In this document: positions 43,079 through 53,573 of the stretch, piece by piece
Layout: every line of letters starts with the position of its first letter
Position numbering within the stretch: the first letter of the stretch is position 1
Assembly: GCF_000757385.1 (NCBI RefSeq)
Contig: NZ_JRHH01000001.1
Span: forward strand, 62,001 to 126,000
Length of the DNA stretch: 64,000 nt
From: Flavobacterium aquatile LMG 4008 = ATCC 11947
GTDB taxonomy: Bacteria > Bacteroidota > Bacteroidia > Flavobacteriales > Flavobacteriaceae
Reading direction: 5' to 3'
Position numbers and translations under genes: made by a program
Notes under the pieces: model-generated
Told to the model about the DNA's origin: nothing
The model's database searches: none
Seen by the model: the letters and a program-made list of their open reading frames with translations, nothing else

Positions 43079-44538
43079 TTGTTTTAAAAGAAATAGTGTA
43101 CAAAGTTGCGATTGAAGCTGTAAAAGGTTCAACGGAAATTGCTGTGAACAAAATTGAATTCGATTCTAGAAAAATTGAAGCCAATGATGTTTTTGTAGCC
43201 ATTCGCGGAACGGTTTCTAATGGTCATGATTTTATTGAAAAAGCAATTTCACTTGGAGCAACCGCGATTGTTTGTGATACTTTGCCTGAAGTTACCGTTA
43301 CAGGAATCACCTATATTCAGGTTAAAGACACCAATTCGGCTTTGGCTTTTATGGCTTCTAATTATTACGATAATCCATCGTCAAAATTGCGCTTGGTTGG
43401 AATTACTGGTACAAATGGCAAAACAACCATTGCATCATTATTATACCAATTATTTAAAAAAGCAGGCTATAAAGTCGGTTTACTTTCTACCGTGAAAATC
43501 ATGGTTGATACTATCGAATACAAAGCAACTCACACAACTCCAGATTCATTAACCATCAATCACTATTTAAATGAGATGATTGAAATGGGTTGTGAATATT
43601 GTTTTATGGAAGTTAGCTCGCATGGTGTACATCAAAAACGCACCGAAGGTTTGCAGTTTGAAGGCGGTGTTTTCACAAATTTATCGCACGATCATTTAGA
43701 TTATCATCCAACATTTGCAGAATATAGAGATGTTAAAAAATCGTTTTTTGATCATTTGCCAAAATCGGCTTTTGCATTAACCAATGTAGATGACAAAAAT
43801 GGTTCAGTTATGCTTCAAAATACTAATGCTAGAAAACTGACTTACGCCTTAAAATCATATGCTAATTATAAAGCACAAATTCTAGAAAATCAACTTTCAG
43901 GATTGTTACTTAAAATTAATGAAAATGAAGTTTGGGTAAAATTAATAGGAACTTTTAATGCCTATAATTTATTAGCAATTTATGGAACTGCAGTTGAATT
44001 AGGATTAGAAAATCTAGAGGTTTTACGATTATTATCTGAGTTAGAAAGTGTTTCTGGCCGATTCCAATTTATAGTTTCAGATGAAAAAATTACAGCAATT
44101 GTAGATTATGCGCATACGCCTGATGCTTTAGAAAATGTATTAAAAACCATAAACGACATCCGAACTAAAAACGAACAATTAATTACTGTTGTTGGTTGTG
44201 GCGGCGATAGAGATAAAGCAAAAAGACCAATAATGGCAAACATTGCAACGCAAATGAGCGATAAAGTCATCATTACTTCAGACAATCCAAGAACCGAAAA
44301 TCCTTCAACGATTATCGCCGAAATGGAAGCTGGAGTAGAACCACAAAATTTCAAAAAATCACTTTCTATTGAAGATAGAAAACAAGCTATAAAAACCGCG
44401 TGTCAATTGGCAAATGCAAATGATATTATTCTAATCGCTGGAAAAGGACACGAAACATACCAAGAAATTCAAGGCATTCGCTACGATTTTGACGACATGA
44501 AAACGGTTAAAGAATTTTTACAACAGATGAACAAATAG
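43075..44538 (+). CDS. murE: UDP-MurNAc-L-Ala-D-Glu:meso-DAP ligase MurE
   Basis: The enzyme adds the third stem-peptide residue in the cytoplasm. The 487-residue protein has the ATP-binding GITGTNGKTT near 109-118, the HTTPDS loop and the specificity motif DNPR at 403-406, which indicates meso-diaminopimelate rather than lysine. The start codon appears to be GTG, overlapping the ftsI stop (GTGA), so translation is coupled. Confidence 0.96.
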   Translation: MIVLKEIVYKVAIEAVKGSTEIAVNKIEFDSRKIEANDVFVAIRGTVSNGHDFIEKAISLGATAIVCDTLPEVTVTGITYIQVKDTNSALAFMASNYYDNPSSKLRLVGITGTNGKTTIASLLYQLFKKAGYKVGLLSTVKIMVDTIEYKATHTTPDSLTINHYLNEMIEMGCEYCFMEVSSHGVHQKRTEGLQFEGGVFTNLSHDHLDYHPTFAEYRDVKKSFFDHLPKSAFALTNVDDKNGSVMLQNTNARKLTYALKSYANYKAQILENQLSGLLLKINENEVWVKLIGTFNAYNLLAIYGTAVELGLENLEVLRLLSELESVSGRFQFIVSDEKITAIVDYAHTPDALENVLKTINDIRTKNEQLITVVGCGGDRDKAKRPIMANIATQMSDKVIITSDNPRTENPSTIIAEMEAGVEPQNFKKSLSIEDRKQAIKTACQLANANDIILIAGKGHETYQEIQGIRYDFDDMKTVKEFLQQMNK

Positions 44539-44636
44539 TAAAACTCCAAATAGTCAAAATCCAAATTCCAAATTAGTGGAGTTTTTAAAAATTTTGGGAT
44601 TTGGGATTTTAAAATTGGATTTTAAAAAATAAAAAT

Positions 44637-45863
44637 ATGTTATACTACTTATTTGAATATTTAGACAAAACATTAGACGTTCCAGGAACTGGAGTGTTTC
44701 AATATATCACATTTCGTTCGGCTTTAGCATTAATTCTATCGCTAATGATTTCAACTATTTATGGTAAAAAAATCATCAACTTTTTAAGAAATCAACAAGT
44801 AGGTGAAACAGTTCGTGAATTGGGTTTAGCGGGTCAAACACAAAAAGCCGGTACGCCAACAATGGGTGGATTAATCATCATTGTGGCAACATTAATTCCG
44901 GTTATTTTATTGACTAAACTGAATAATATTTACATCATCCTATTAATTGTAACCACACTTTGGATGGGAACTATCGGTTTTATTGATGATTACATCAAAA
45001 TCTTCAAAAAAGACAAGCAAGGTTTAAAAGGAATTTTTAAAGTAATCGGTCAAGTTGGTTTAGGAATAATTGTGGGTTCGGTGTTGTATTTTAGTCCTGC
45101 TGTTACCGTAAGAGAAAAGTCATCAACGCCAATTACATTTAACCAAATAGGAAATACAATCTCGCAACCGGCCAATGAAATTAAAGCAACTACAACTACA
45201 ATTCCGTTTACAAAAAATAACGAATTAGACTATGCTCAAATCTTAAAACCATTTACAGATGATTATCAAAATTGGGCTTGGTTGATATTTATTCCAATTG
45301 TAATTTTTATCATAACAGCAGTTTCAAATGGAGCAAATCTAACAGACGGAATTGACGGTTTAGCTGCAGGAACATCAGCAATATCGGTACTTGCACTCGG
45401 GATTTTTACCTTCATTTCGGGTAATATTATTTTATCCAATTACTTGAACGTAATGTACATTCCCAATTCGGGTGAAATGACGGTTTTTATTGCTGCATTT
45501 GTAGGTTCGTTGATTGGGTTTTTATGGTACAATTCCTATCCAGCATCTGTATTTATGGGTGACACAGGAAGTTTAACTATTGGTGGAATTATAGCAGTTT
45601 TAGCAATTTCGGTTAGAAAAGAAATGTTACTTCCAGTGTTATGCGCCATTTTCTTTGCCGAAAGTGCCTCAGTAATTATTCAAGTTACTTATTTCAAATA
45701 TACCAAAAAGCGTTTTGGCGAAGGACGAAGAGTTTTCTTGATGTCGCCATTACACCATCATTATCAGAAAAAAGGATACCACGAAAGTAAAATTGTAACG
45801 CGTTTCTGGATTGTAACAATTCTATTAGCGATCGTTGCAATTGTAACACTAAAATTAAGATAA
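44637..45863 (+). CDS. mraY: Phospho-MurNAc-pentapeptide transferase MraY
   Basis: The membrane enzyme makes lipid I from UDP-MurNAc-pentapeptide and undecaprenyl phosphate. The 408-residue protein has about ten transmembrane helices, the aspartate pair in FIDDYIK (117-118), [19 protein letters not shown] and the HHHYQKKG loop. An extra ~58-residue periplasm-facing loop (about 155-212) makes it longer than the ~360 residues of E. coli MraY. It overlaps murD by one base. Confidence 0.95.
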   Translation: MLYYLFEYLDKTLDVPGTGVFQYITFRSALALILSLMISTIYGKKIINFLRNQQVGETVRELGLAGQTQKAGTPTMGGLIIIVATLIPVILLTKLNNIYIILLIVTTLWMGTIGFIDDYIKIFKKDKQGLKGIFKVIGQVGLGIIVGSVLYFSPAVTVREKSSTPITFNQIGNTISQPANEIKATTTTIPFTKNNELDYAQILKPFTDDYQNWAWLIFIPIVIFIITAVSNGANLTDGIDGLAAGTSAISVLALGIFTFISGNIILSNYLNVMYIPNSGEMTVFIAAFVGSLIGFLWYNSYPASVFMGDTGSLTIGGIIAVLAISVRKEMLLPVLCAIFFAESASVIIQVTYFKYTKKRFGEGRRVFLMSPLHHHYQKKGYHESKIVTRFWIVTILLAIVAIVTLKLR

Positions 45864-47197
45864 TGAAGCGTTTGGTGGTTTTAGGCGGAGGCGAAAGCGG
45901 AGTTGGAACAGCAATTCTAGGAAAGAAAGAAGGATACGATGTTTTTGTGTCTGATTTCGGAAAAATAAAAGACAATTACAGAGACGTTCTAAATAATTAT
46001 GAAATAAAATGGGAAGACGAAAAGCACACAGAAGAATTAATTCTGAATGCTTCAGTTGTAATGAAAAGCCCAGGAATTCCAGATAAAGCGCCAATTGTAA
46101 AAAAGCTAATCGAAAAAGGAATTCCAGTGATTTCCGAAATTGAATTTGCTAACGATTTTACAAAAGCAATGACCATCGGAATCACAGGAAGTAATGGTAA
46201 AACAACAACAACTATGTTGACTTATCATTTACTAAAAGAAGCTGGATTGAATGTAGGATTAGGAGGAAACATCGGAAAAAGTTTTGCATGGCAAGTAGCC
46301 GAAGAAAATTACGATTCGTATGTCCTAGAATTAAGCAGTTTTCAGTTGGACGGAATCATAAATTATAAGCCACATATTGCTATAATTACCAATATAAGTC
46401 CAGATCATTTAGATCGATACGATTACAAATATGAAAATTACATCGCATCTAAATTCAGAATAACAATGAATCAAACCGAAAAAGATTACCTCATTTATGA
46501 TGCAGATGACGAGGCAATATCCAATTGGTTACAAAACAACAAAGTAAAAGCACAACTAATACCTTTTTCAATTTCAAAATCTATTGAATACGGAGCATTT
46601 TTAAACAACAATATTATGGAAATCAACATCAACCAAGAGGAGTTTTTAATGGAAACAGCTCAAATCGCGTTAGAAGGAAAGCACAACATGAAAAACGCAA
46701 TGGCAGCAACGTCTGTAGCCAATATTTTGCGTATCAGAAAGCAGACTATTCGCGAGAGTTTGTCTAATTTCCAAGGTGTTGAACATCGTTTAGAAAAAGT
46801 GCTTAAAATTCATAACGTGCAATACATCAACGATAGTAAAGCAACCAATGTTAACGCAAGTTTCTTCGCGCTAGACAGCATGACAACACCAACCGTTTGG
46901 ATTCTTGGTGGCGTAGATAAAGGAAACGATTACAGCGAATTGATGGCATTAGTGCACGAAAAAGTAAAAGCAATCATCTGCCTTGGTGTCGACAATAAAA
47001 AAATAATCGATGCCTTCGGAAACATTGTAGACATGATGGTCGAAGTAGATAACATGCGCGATGCCGTGAACACAGCGCGCCACATTGCCGAAAAAGGAGA
47101 CACCGTTTTATTGTCACCAGCATGCGCAAGTTTCGATTTATTCGAAAACTATGAAGACAGAGGAAATCAGTTTAAAAGAGAAGTTAGAAATTTATAA
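45863..47197 (+). CDS. murD: UDP-MurNAc-L-alanine:D-glutamate ligase MurD
   Basis: The cytoplasmic ligase adds D-glutamate. The 444-residue protein has an N-terminal UDP-binding Rossmann domain (LVVLGGGESGVGTA), the ATP motif GITGSNGKTTTT, the LELSSFQLD and ISPDHLDRYD segments, and the C-terminal NDSKATNVNA and LLSPACASFDLF. The start overlaps the mraY stop (TAATG). A dispersed repeat copy begins 3 bp after the stop and separates it from ftsW. Confidence 0.97.
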   Translation: MKRLVVLGGGESGVGTAILGKKEGYDVFVSDFGKIKDNYRDVLNNYEIKWEDEKHTEELILNASVVMKSPGIPDKAPIVKKLIEKGIPVISEIEFANDFTKAMTIGITGSNGKTTTTMLTYHLLKEAGLNVGLGGNIGKSFAWQVAEENYDSYVLELSSFQLDGIINYKPHIAIITNISPDHLDRYDYKYENYIASKFRITMNQTEKDYLIYDADDEAISNWLQNNKVKAQLIPFSISKSIEYGAFLNNNIMEININQEEFLMETAQIALEGKHNMKNAMAATSVANILRIRKQTIRESLSNFQGVEHRLEKVLKIHNVQYINDSKATNVNASFFALDSMTTPTVWILGGVDKGNDYSELMALVHEKVKAIICLGVDNKKIIDAFGNIVDMMVEVDNMRDAVNTARHIAEKGDTVLLSPACASFDLFENYEDRGNQFKREVRNL

Positions 47198-47200
47198 TTA

Positions 47201-47288
47201 GGAGCGAATGGCTCGGGCATTTTAGCAATCCATGTTCCTGCTTTCCGTTCCTGCCGATAAAAATCGGCATCCACTTCAATCAGGGCTA
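47201..47288 (+). repeat. Dispersed variable-hairpin repeat, copy 4
   Basis: It has the conserved ends GGAGCGAATGGCTCGGGCAT and CAATCAGGGCTA; the copy-specific hairpin TGCCGAT..ATCGGCA is at 47252-47269. It lies within the mur/fts operon between murD and ftsW. Confidence 0.88.
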
Positions 47289-47361
47289 TTTTAGCCAACC
47301 ATTTGAAGAGAATTAAAAGTAAAAACAAAATCAATTTAAATAAGAACTTTTAAAATAAATA

Positions 47362-48717
47362 ATGAAAGAACTAATAAACAGTTTAAAAGGCGACAAAGTT
47401 ATCTGGGCATTTATTGCTCTTTTGGCGTTGTTTTCCTTTATGCCTGTTTTTAGTGCGAGTAGCAATTTGGCTTACATGCGTCACGGCTCTGGAAACGCGT
47501 TAACGTATTTGCTAAAACACGCTGTTCACATTTTTATTGGGTTTTTTATCATCTATCAAGTACATAAAATTCCGTACCATTATTTCCGTGGAATCTCTAT
47601 GTTTGCCTTGCCAATTGTATGGGTTTTATTAATTTATACTTTAGTAAAAGGAACTGTAATCGATGGTGCAAATGCCAGTCGATGGATTCAAATTCCGTTC
47701 ATCGGAATATCATTTCAAACATCAACATTGGCAGCAATTGTATTATACGTTTTTGTTGCCAGATATTTATCCAAATCAAGAGAAGTAGAGCCAACTTTAA
47801 AGCAATCATTCATCGATTTATGGATTCCAGTTTTTGTAACTCTAGCTTTAATCTTTCCTGCCAATTTCTCAACAGCAGCATTGATTTTTGCCATGGTTAC
47901 CATGTTAGCATTCATCGGTAAATATCCATTGCGATACATCGGATTAATTCTCGGCGTCGGATTGGTTTCTGCATTATTTTTTGTACTTATTGCTAAAAAA
48001 TTCCCAGAAGCTTTCCCAAATCGGGTCGACACTTGGATAAGCCGTATCGATAATTTTATGGGCGACAAACCCGACGAAGATATTTATCAAATCGAAAAAG
48101 CAAAAATAGCCATCGCAACCGGCGGAGTTTACGGATTAGGACCAGGAAAAAGCGTTCAAAAGAATTTCTTGCCTCAATCCTCATCCGATTTTATTTTTGC
48201 CATCATCGTAGAAGAATACGGACTTTTTGGTGCTATGGGAATTCTATCAATCTACTTATTATTATTATTCCGATTCATTATCGCAGCTCATAAATCCAAC
48301 TCACTTTTTGGGAAATTAGTCGTCGTCGGTCTCGGGTTTCCAATTGTTTTCCAAGCGTTAATAAATATGGCTGTTGCTGTAGAATTATTACCAGTAACTG
48401 GACAAACATTACCATTAATTAGTTCGGGAGGAAGTTCCGTTTGGATGACGTGCATCGCCATCGGAATTATTCTAAGTGTAACCAAAAAAGAAGAGGAAAT
48501 TGCTGCCGAATTAGAGGAAAAACAAAAACGTGAAGAAGCATTACAACGTTTGATAGATAAACAATTGCAAGAAGACGAAGATGAAATTGAAGAAGTAGAT
48601 GAAAATCAAGAAAAAGTAAATCAAATGAAATCATCCATAAAAGATAAAATTATGGAAGAAGATTATTCAATAGAAGAAAATCCAATGCTTGCCATTAAAG
48701 GAATGCGAAAAAAATAA
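47362..48717 (+). CDS. ftsW: Septal peptidoglycan polymerase FtsW (SEDS family)
   Basis: The SEDS glycosyltransferase polymerises lipid II at the septum with FtsI. The 451-residue protein has about ten transmembrane helices and conserved NASRWIQIP, RIDNFM and the late SSGGSS loop. After the last helix (about residue 375) it carries a ~75-residue, strongly charged cytoplasmic tail (KKEEEIAAELEEKQKREE, ...DEDEIEEVDE). E. coli FtsW lacks this tail, which may bind cytoplasmic partners. Confidence 0.94.
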   Translation: MKELINSLKGDKVIWAFIALLALFSFMPVFSASSNLAYMRHGSGNALTYLLKHAVHIFIGFFIIYQVHKIPYHYFRGISMFALPIVWVLLIYTLVKGTVIDGANASRWIQIPFIGISFQTSTLAAIVLYVFVARYLSKSREVEPTLKQSFIDLWIPVFVTLALIFPANFSTAALIFAMVTMLAFIGKYPLRYIGLILGVGLVSALFFVLIAKKFPEAFPNRVDTWISRIDNFMGDKPDEDIYQIEKAKIAIATGGVYGLGPGKSVQKNFLPQSSSDFIFAIIVEEYGLFGAMGILSIYLLLLFRFIIAAHKSNSLFGKLVVVGLGFPIVFQALINMAVAVELLPVTGQTLPLISSGGSSVWMTCIAIGIILSVTKKEEEIAAELEEKQKREEALQRLIDKQLQEDEDEIEEVDENQEKVNQMKSSIKDKIMEEDYSIEENPMLAIKGMRKK

Positions 48718-48750
48718 TAAAATAAACTCCAACGGAGTTAAATGTTTGTA

Positions 48751-49842
48751 ATGAGAAAGTTAAAATTCATATTAAGCGGTGGCGGAACAGGCGGACATAT
48801 CTATCCTGCAATTGCTATTGCGAACGAATTAAAATCGCGTTTTCCAGATGCCGAATTCCTTTTTGTAGGTGCGCAAGACAAAATGGAAATGCAAAAAGTG
48901 CCGCAATCAGGATATGCAATTGAAGGTCTTTGGATTGCTGGTTTACAACGAAAACTAACATTACAAAACGCAATGTTTCCATTAAAATTAGTAAGTAGTT
49001 TATTAAAGTCAAGACAGATAATTAAAAAGTTCAAACCCGATGTAGTAATTGGAACAGGCGGTTTTGCAAGTGGCCCATTATTACAAACTGCAAATACATT
49101 AAATATTCCAACAGTTATCCAAGAACAAAATTCATATCCTGGAATAACTAATAAATTGTTGAGCAAAAAAGCCAATGCGATTTGTGTAGCGTATGAAAAT
49201 TTAGAGCAGTTTTTTCCAAAAAATAAAATTGTTTTCACTGGAAATCCAGTACGTCAAGATATTTTAGATGTTGATTCTAAAAGAAGTGAAGCATTATCGT
49301 ATTTTAATTTAGACGAAAACAAAAAGACATTATTAGTAATTGGCGGAAGTTTAGGCGCAAGAAGAATCAACCAATTAATCGCAAAAGAAATTGATTTTTT
49401 ACGCAACAATAATTTGCAGATAATTTGGCAATGTGGCAATTTGTACATGGCCGATTACAAGCAGTTTTCAGATGTTGAAAATGTGCAAGTAGTTTCGTTT
49501 ATTGATAGAATGGATTTAATTTATGCTTCTGCAGATTTCGTGATTTCGCGTGCTGGTGCATCATCTGTTTCTGAATTATGTTTGGTAGGAAAACCAACAA
49601 TATTTATTCCATCTCCAAATGTTGCCGAAGATCATCAAACAAAAAACGCAAAAGCAATTGTAGATAAAAACGGAGCATTACTAATAAAAGAAAGTGATTT
49701 AGACGAAAAATTCGAATCGGTTTTCAATAAACTAATTCACGACGAGAATTTGCAAAAAGGCCTAAGCGAAAACATGAAGAAATTAGCAAAGCCCAACGCA
49801 ACAAAAGATATTGTAGAGCAAATAGTAAAATTGATAAAATAA
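48751..49842 (+). CDS. murG: UDP-GlcNAc:lipid I GlcNAc transferase MurG
   Basis: The peripheral membrane glycosyltransferase converts lipid I into lipid II. The 363-residue GT-B enzyme has [18 protein letters not shown] at the N-terminus, [34 protein letters not shown] and [10 protein letters not shown]. The ATG at 48751 matches the family N-terminus; an in-frame ATG at 48742 adds three residues. An inverted repeat with 28-nt arms separates it from murC. Confidence 0.96.
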   Translation: MRKLKFILSGGGTGGHIYPAIAIANELKSRFPDAEFLFVGAQDKMEMQKVPQSGYAIEGLWIAGLQRKLTLQNAMFPLKLVSSLLKSRQIIKKFKPDVVIGTGGFASGPLLQTANTLNIPTVIQEQNSYPGITNKLLSKKANAICVAYENLEQFFPKNKIVFTGNPVRQDILDVDSKRSEALSYFNLDENKKTLLVIGGSLGARRINQLIAKEIDFLRNNNLQIIWQCGNLYMADYKQFSDVENVQVVSFIDRMDLIYASADFVISRAGASSVSELCLVGKPTIFIPSPNVAEDHQTKNAKAIVDKNGALLIKESDLDEKFESVFNKLIHDENLQKGLSENMKKLAKPNATKDIVEQIVKLIK

Positions 49843-49847
49843 AAATC

Positions 49848-49914
49848 TTGTCATTCTGAACTTGTTTCAGAATCTAAAATAAAAGTAGAATCTGAAACAA
49901 GTTCAGATTGACAA
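49848..49914. repeat. Large inverted repeat between murG and murC
   Basis: The arms 49848-49875 and 49887-49914 pair at 26 of 28 positions around an 11-nt spacer (core CTGAACTTGTTTCAG). A half-copy is at 28900-28925. It would form a very stable hairpin in the operon mRNA without a T-run, so it may act as an mRNA-processing or attenuation site. Confidence 0.8.
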
Positions 49915-49927
49915 AAAAATAAAGACA

Positions 49928-51268
49928 ATGAATCTAAACCAAATACATAACGTCTATTTCATAGGAATTGGAGGTATCGGAATGAGTGCTTTGGCTCGCT
50001 ATTTCCAAAACATTGGTAAAAATGTTTCGGGTTACGATAAAACACCAACCATGCTAACCGACGAATTAATTGCAGGCGGAATGAACATTCATTTTGAAGA
50101 TTCAATTGCTGCAATTCCTTTAGATTATTATGTAGAAAACACGTTAGTAATTGTTACACCAGCCGTTCCAGTTTCACATTCGGAGTGGAATTATTTTATC
50201 GAAAGAGAATTCACTATAAAAAAACGTGCCGAAGTTCTAGGTTTAATTACCAAAGATACATTCTGCTTTGCAGTTGCAGGTACGCACGGAAAAACTACTA
50301 CATCAAGTATTCTCGGACATATTTTATACGAAAGTGGAGCCGATGTTACTGCTTTTCTTGGTGGAATTGTAGAAAATTACCATTCTAATTTAATTGGAAG
50401 TGGAAAAACAATAACCGTTGTTGAAGCCGATGAATTCGATCGTTCTTTCCTTCATTTACATCCAAATATTGCTTGCGTAACCTCAATGGATGCCGATCAT
50501 TTGGATATTTACGGAGATGCAAATGCTATTGAAGAATCGTTTAGAGAATTCGCCAATAAAGTGGAGGATAAAACTAAAATGTTCGTCCCAAAAGGATTGG
50601 ATTTAGAAGGTTTGACTATTGCAATTAACGAGAATGCAACTTTCAAAGCATTTAATATCAGAATTGAAAACAGCAGTTATGTTTTTGACGTGCAAACGCC
50701 ATCAGAAATTATTGAAAACATTTTATTTTCACTGCCAGGACATCATAATTTAATGAATGCGCTAATGGCTTTAGCAATGGCTAAAACTTTCGGAACCCCA
50801 ACCGAGTCCATTGCTAACGCTTTAGCATCATTTAAAGGAGTGCAACGCCGATTTTCGTATCAAATAAAATCAGATAAATTAGTTTACATTGATGATTATG
50901 CACATCATCCAACTGAAATAAATGCGGTGCATCAAGCTGTGAGAGAATTATATCCAAATCAAAAAGTTTTGGCGATTTTTCAACCACATTTATTCAGCAG
51001 AACTAAAGATTTTGCAGATGATTTTGCTAAAAGTTTATCGCAATTCGATGATATCCTTTTACTTGACATTTATCCAGCAAGAGAATTGCCAATGGAAGGA
51101 ATTACAAGTTCTTGGTTACTATCGAAAATGACAAATGAAAATAAAAAATTAGTTTCGAAAGATGCGTTAATTGGTACGATTTTAGCAAGCGATGCAACCG
51201 TTATCGTTACTATTGGCGCTGGTGATATTGGAGAATTGGTTCCTAAAATTAAAAAAGCTTTGTTATGA
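49928..51268 (+). CDS. murC: UDP-N-acetylmuramate:L-alanine ligase MurC
   Basis: The enzyme begins stem-peptide assembly. The 446-residue protein has the N-terminal Rossmann motif FIGIGGIGMSALA, the ATP motif VAGTHGKTTT, EADEFDRSF, MDADHLDIYG and IDDYAHHPTEI. It overlaps ftsQ by 4 bp (ATGA), so the two are coupled. Confidence 0.97.
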   Translation: MNLNQIHNVYFIGIGGIGMSALARYFQNIGKNVSGYDKTPTMLTDELIAGGMNIHFEDSIAAIPLDYYVENTLVIVTPAVPVSHSEWNYFIEREFTIKKRAEVLGLITKDTFCFAVAGTHGKTTTSSILGHILYESGADVTAFLGGIVENYHSNLIGSGKTITVVEADEFDRSFLHLHPNIACVTSMDADHLDIYGDANAIEESFREFANKVEDKTKMFVPKGLDLEGLTIAINENATFKAFNIRIENSSYVFDVQTPSEIIENILFSLPGHHNLMNALMALAMAKTFGTPTESIANALASFKGVQRRFSYQIKSDKLVYIDDYAHHPTEINAVHQAVRELYPNQKVLAIFQPHLFSRTKDFADDFAKSLSQFDDILLLDIYPARELPMEGITSSWLLSKMTNENKKLVSKDALIGTILASDATVIVTIGAGDIGELVPKIKKALL

Positions 51269-51987
51269 GATTTCTAAAATGGCATACTATCAGATTAGTA
51301 CTAATGTTTGCATTGGTGATTTTCTTGTATTCCTTTACATCAAGTAGAAATTCGCATCGCAAATTGAAGAAATCGGAAGTAATTTTTGTAGGGCAAAACA
51401 ACAATTTTGTCAAACAAGAATCGGTTAATAAATTGTTAATAGAAAATAGTTCAGATGTAAAAACTATAGCAAAAGACGAACTAAATTTGAACAAATTGGA
51501 AAATTCCATCAACGCACATCCTATGATTCAAAAATCAGAAGTTTTTGTGAGTGTTGATGGTGTTCTAAAAGCGGTGGTTCAACAAAAAACACCTGTGGCT
51601 AGAGTAGTTGATGAGCAAGGTTCTTTTTATATTGATTATGAAGGTAATACAATGCCTTTATCAGATAATTATACTGCAAGAGTGCCGCTTATTTCGGGGG
51701 AAAATAATGTAAAAAACAAGAAGAAATTATCTGAAGTTTTAAAGATGATTTATGACGATGAGTTTTTGAAAAAAAACATCATTGGCATCCAAGTTTTGTC
51801 TGATGAGAGCCTTTTGATGTCAAATAGAAATTTCGATTATCAAATAGATTTCGGAAGAATGTTGAATGAAGATCAAAAATTTAAAAATTATAAAGCCTTT
51901 TTTCAAAAAGCAGTTTTAGACAGCACGCTTTACAAGTATAAAAAAATAAGTTTGAGATTTACGCATCAAGTTGTTTGCACAAAATAG
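51265..51987 (+). CDS. ftsQ: Cell division protein FtsQ/DivIB-like
   Basis: The 240-residue bitopic protein has a short cytoplasmic N-terminus, one transmembrane helix (about 10-26, TIRLVLMFALVIFLYSF), a POTRA-like periplasmic region (ELNLNKLENSINAHPMIQKSEVFVSVDGVLKAVV) and a beta domain. Sequence conservation is low, as usual for FtsQ. Identification rests on topology, the POTRA pattern and its place between murC and ftsA. Confidence 0.9.
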   Translation: MRFLKWHTIRLVLMFALVIFLYSFTSSRNSHRKLKKSEVIFVGQNNNFVKQESVNKLLIENSSDVKTIAKDELNLNKLENSINAHPMIQKSEVFVSVDGVLKAVVQQKTPVARVVDEQGSFYIDYEGNTMPLSDNYTARVPLISGENNVKNKKKLSEVLKMIYDDEFLKKNIIGIQVLSDESLLMSNRNFDYQIDFGRMLNEDQKFKNYKAFFQKAVLDSTLYKYKKISLRFTHQVVCTK

Positions 51988-52051
51988 CAACTGTAGTTTT
52001 AAACAAAGATGAAATAGAGTAGATATTGTATCTGGAAAATATGTTGACAAT

Positions 52052-53431
52052 ATGGAGAATAGAGAGAACATTGCGGTTGGTTTAGACATTGGAACTACGA
52101 AAATCGTAGCAATGATTGGCAAGAAAAATGAATATGGAAAACTTGAAATTTTAGGTCTTGGAAAAGCCAAAAGTTTAGGTGTGGCAAGAGGCGTTGTTAA
52201 TAATATCACTCAAACCATTCAATCTATTCAGCAAGCCGTTATGGAAGCCGAAGAAAATTCGGGATACAAGATTAATGATGTAGTTGTTGGAATTGCAGGT
52301 CAACACATTCGCAGTATTCAACACACTGATTACATTAGCAGAAGCAATCCAGAGGAAGTTATTAGCGGAAAAGACATTCAGCTTTTAATTGATCAAGTAA
52401 ATAAATTGGCCATGTTGCCAGGTGAGGAAATTATTCACGTGTTGCCACAAGAATTTAAAATCGACGGACAATCCGAAATCAAAGAACCAATTGGTATGTA
52501 CGGCGGACGATTGGAAGCAAGTTTTCACGTTGTTGTTGGTCAGGCATCATCGATCAGAAATGTTGGAAGATGTATTCAAAGTTCGGGTATTGAATTATCC
52601 GGATTAACATTAGAACCATTAGCTTCGGCAGATGCTGTTTTAAGTCAAGAAGAAAAAGAAGCTGGAGTAGCATTAATCGATATTGGTGGTGGTACAACCG
52701 ACTTAGCCATTTTTAAAGACGGAATTATTCGCCACACGGCAGTAGTTCCTTTTGGAGGAAATGTAATTACAGAAGACATCAAAGAAGGTTGTTCTATTAT
52801 CGAAAAACAAGCAGAATTATTAAAAGTAAAATTTGGTTCGGCTTGGCCAGGAGAAAATAAAGACAACGAAATTGTTTCAATTCCAGGTTTACGCGGACGT
52901 GAGCCAAAAGAGATTTCGCTTAAAAACTTATCTAAAATCATTCACGCTCGTGTGGTTGAAATTATCGAACAAGTTTTTACAGAAATCAAAGCTTACGGTC
53001 ATGAAGATCCAAGAAAGAAATTAATTGCCGGAATTGTATTAACTGGTGGTGGCGCGCAATTGCAACACATCAAACAATTAGTAGAATATATCACTGGTAT
53101 GGATACTCGAATTGGTTATCCAAACGAGCATTTAGCAGGAAATTCAAGCGAAGATATCTCAAGTCCATTGTACGCAACAGCTGTCGGACTTGTAATGAAC
53201 AGTATTGCAAATAATACACAAAGTGCTTACAGATTAGAAGTTTCTCAAGCAATTCCTCAACAACGACAAGTGGTTGCGCCAGTTGTAGAAACGCAATCAG
53301 AAGTTGTAAATGAAGAAGTTATAGAAGAAAAAGTTGCTAAAGAACCTGAAACGACGGAAGGAAAAATAAGGAAATCTTTTTTTGATAAGTATGTTGATAA
53401 GATAAAAGATTTTTTAGATAACGCTGAATAA
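52052..53431 (+). CDS. ftsA: Cell division protein FtsA
   Basis: The actin-like ATPase anchors FtsZ to the membrane. The 459-residue protein has the phosphate-1 motif VGLDIGTTKIVAM, the FtsA-specific 1C subdomain, the phosphate-2 motif ALIDIGGGTTDLAIF and the adenosine motif GIVLTGGGAQL. The C-terminal amphipathic helix (SFFDKYVDKIKDFLDN) is the membrane anchor, preceded by a ~50-residue variable linker. Confidence 0.97.
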   Translation: MENRENIAVGLDIGTTKIVAMIGKKNEYGKLEILGLGKAKSLGVARGVVNNITQTIQSIQQAVMEAEENSGYKINDVVVGIAGQHIRSIQHTDYISRSNPEEVISGKDIQLLIDQVNKLAMLPGEEIIHVLPQEFKIDGQSEIKEPIGMYGGRLEASFHVVVGQASSIRNVGRCIQSSGIELSGLTLEPLASADAVLSQEEKEAGVALIDIGGGTTDLAIFKDGIIRHTAVVPFGGNVITEDIKEGCSIIEKQAELLKVKFGSAWPGENKDNEIVSIPGLRGREPKEISLKNLSKIIHARVVEIIEQVFTEIKAYGHEDPRKKLIAGIVLTGGGAQLQHIKQLVEYITGMDTRIGYPNEHLAGNSSEDISSPLYATAVGLVMNSIANNTQSAYRLEVSQAIPQQRQVVAPVVETQSEVVNEEVIEEKVAKEPETTEGKIRKSFFDKYVDKIKDFLDNAE

Positions 53432-53573
53432 TTTGACATAATTTTAGATATCAAATAATCAAATTTCCGAGTCCGATTTGGATTCAACCAATAGAAGAAA
53501 ATAATAAGTAATACCGAATCCAACGGATTCAAAACGTTTACAGATTTCAAACGTTTATAAAAACCAAAATAGT

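Noticed and set aside
48801..49238. A 145-codon minus-strand frame opposite murG
   Set aside because: It is a reading-frame shadow of a conserved gene; no start signal or domain is seen.
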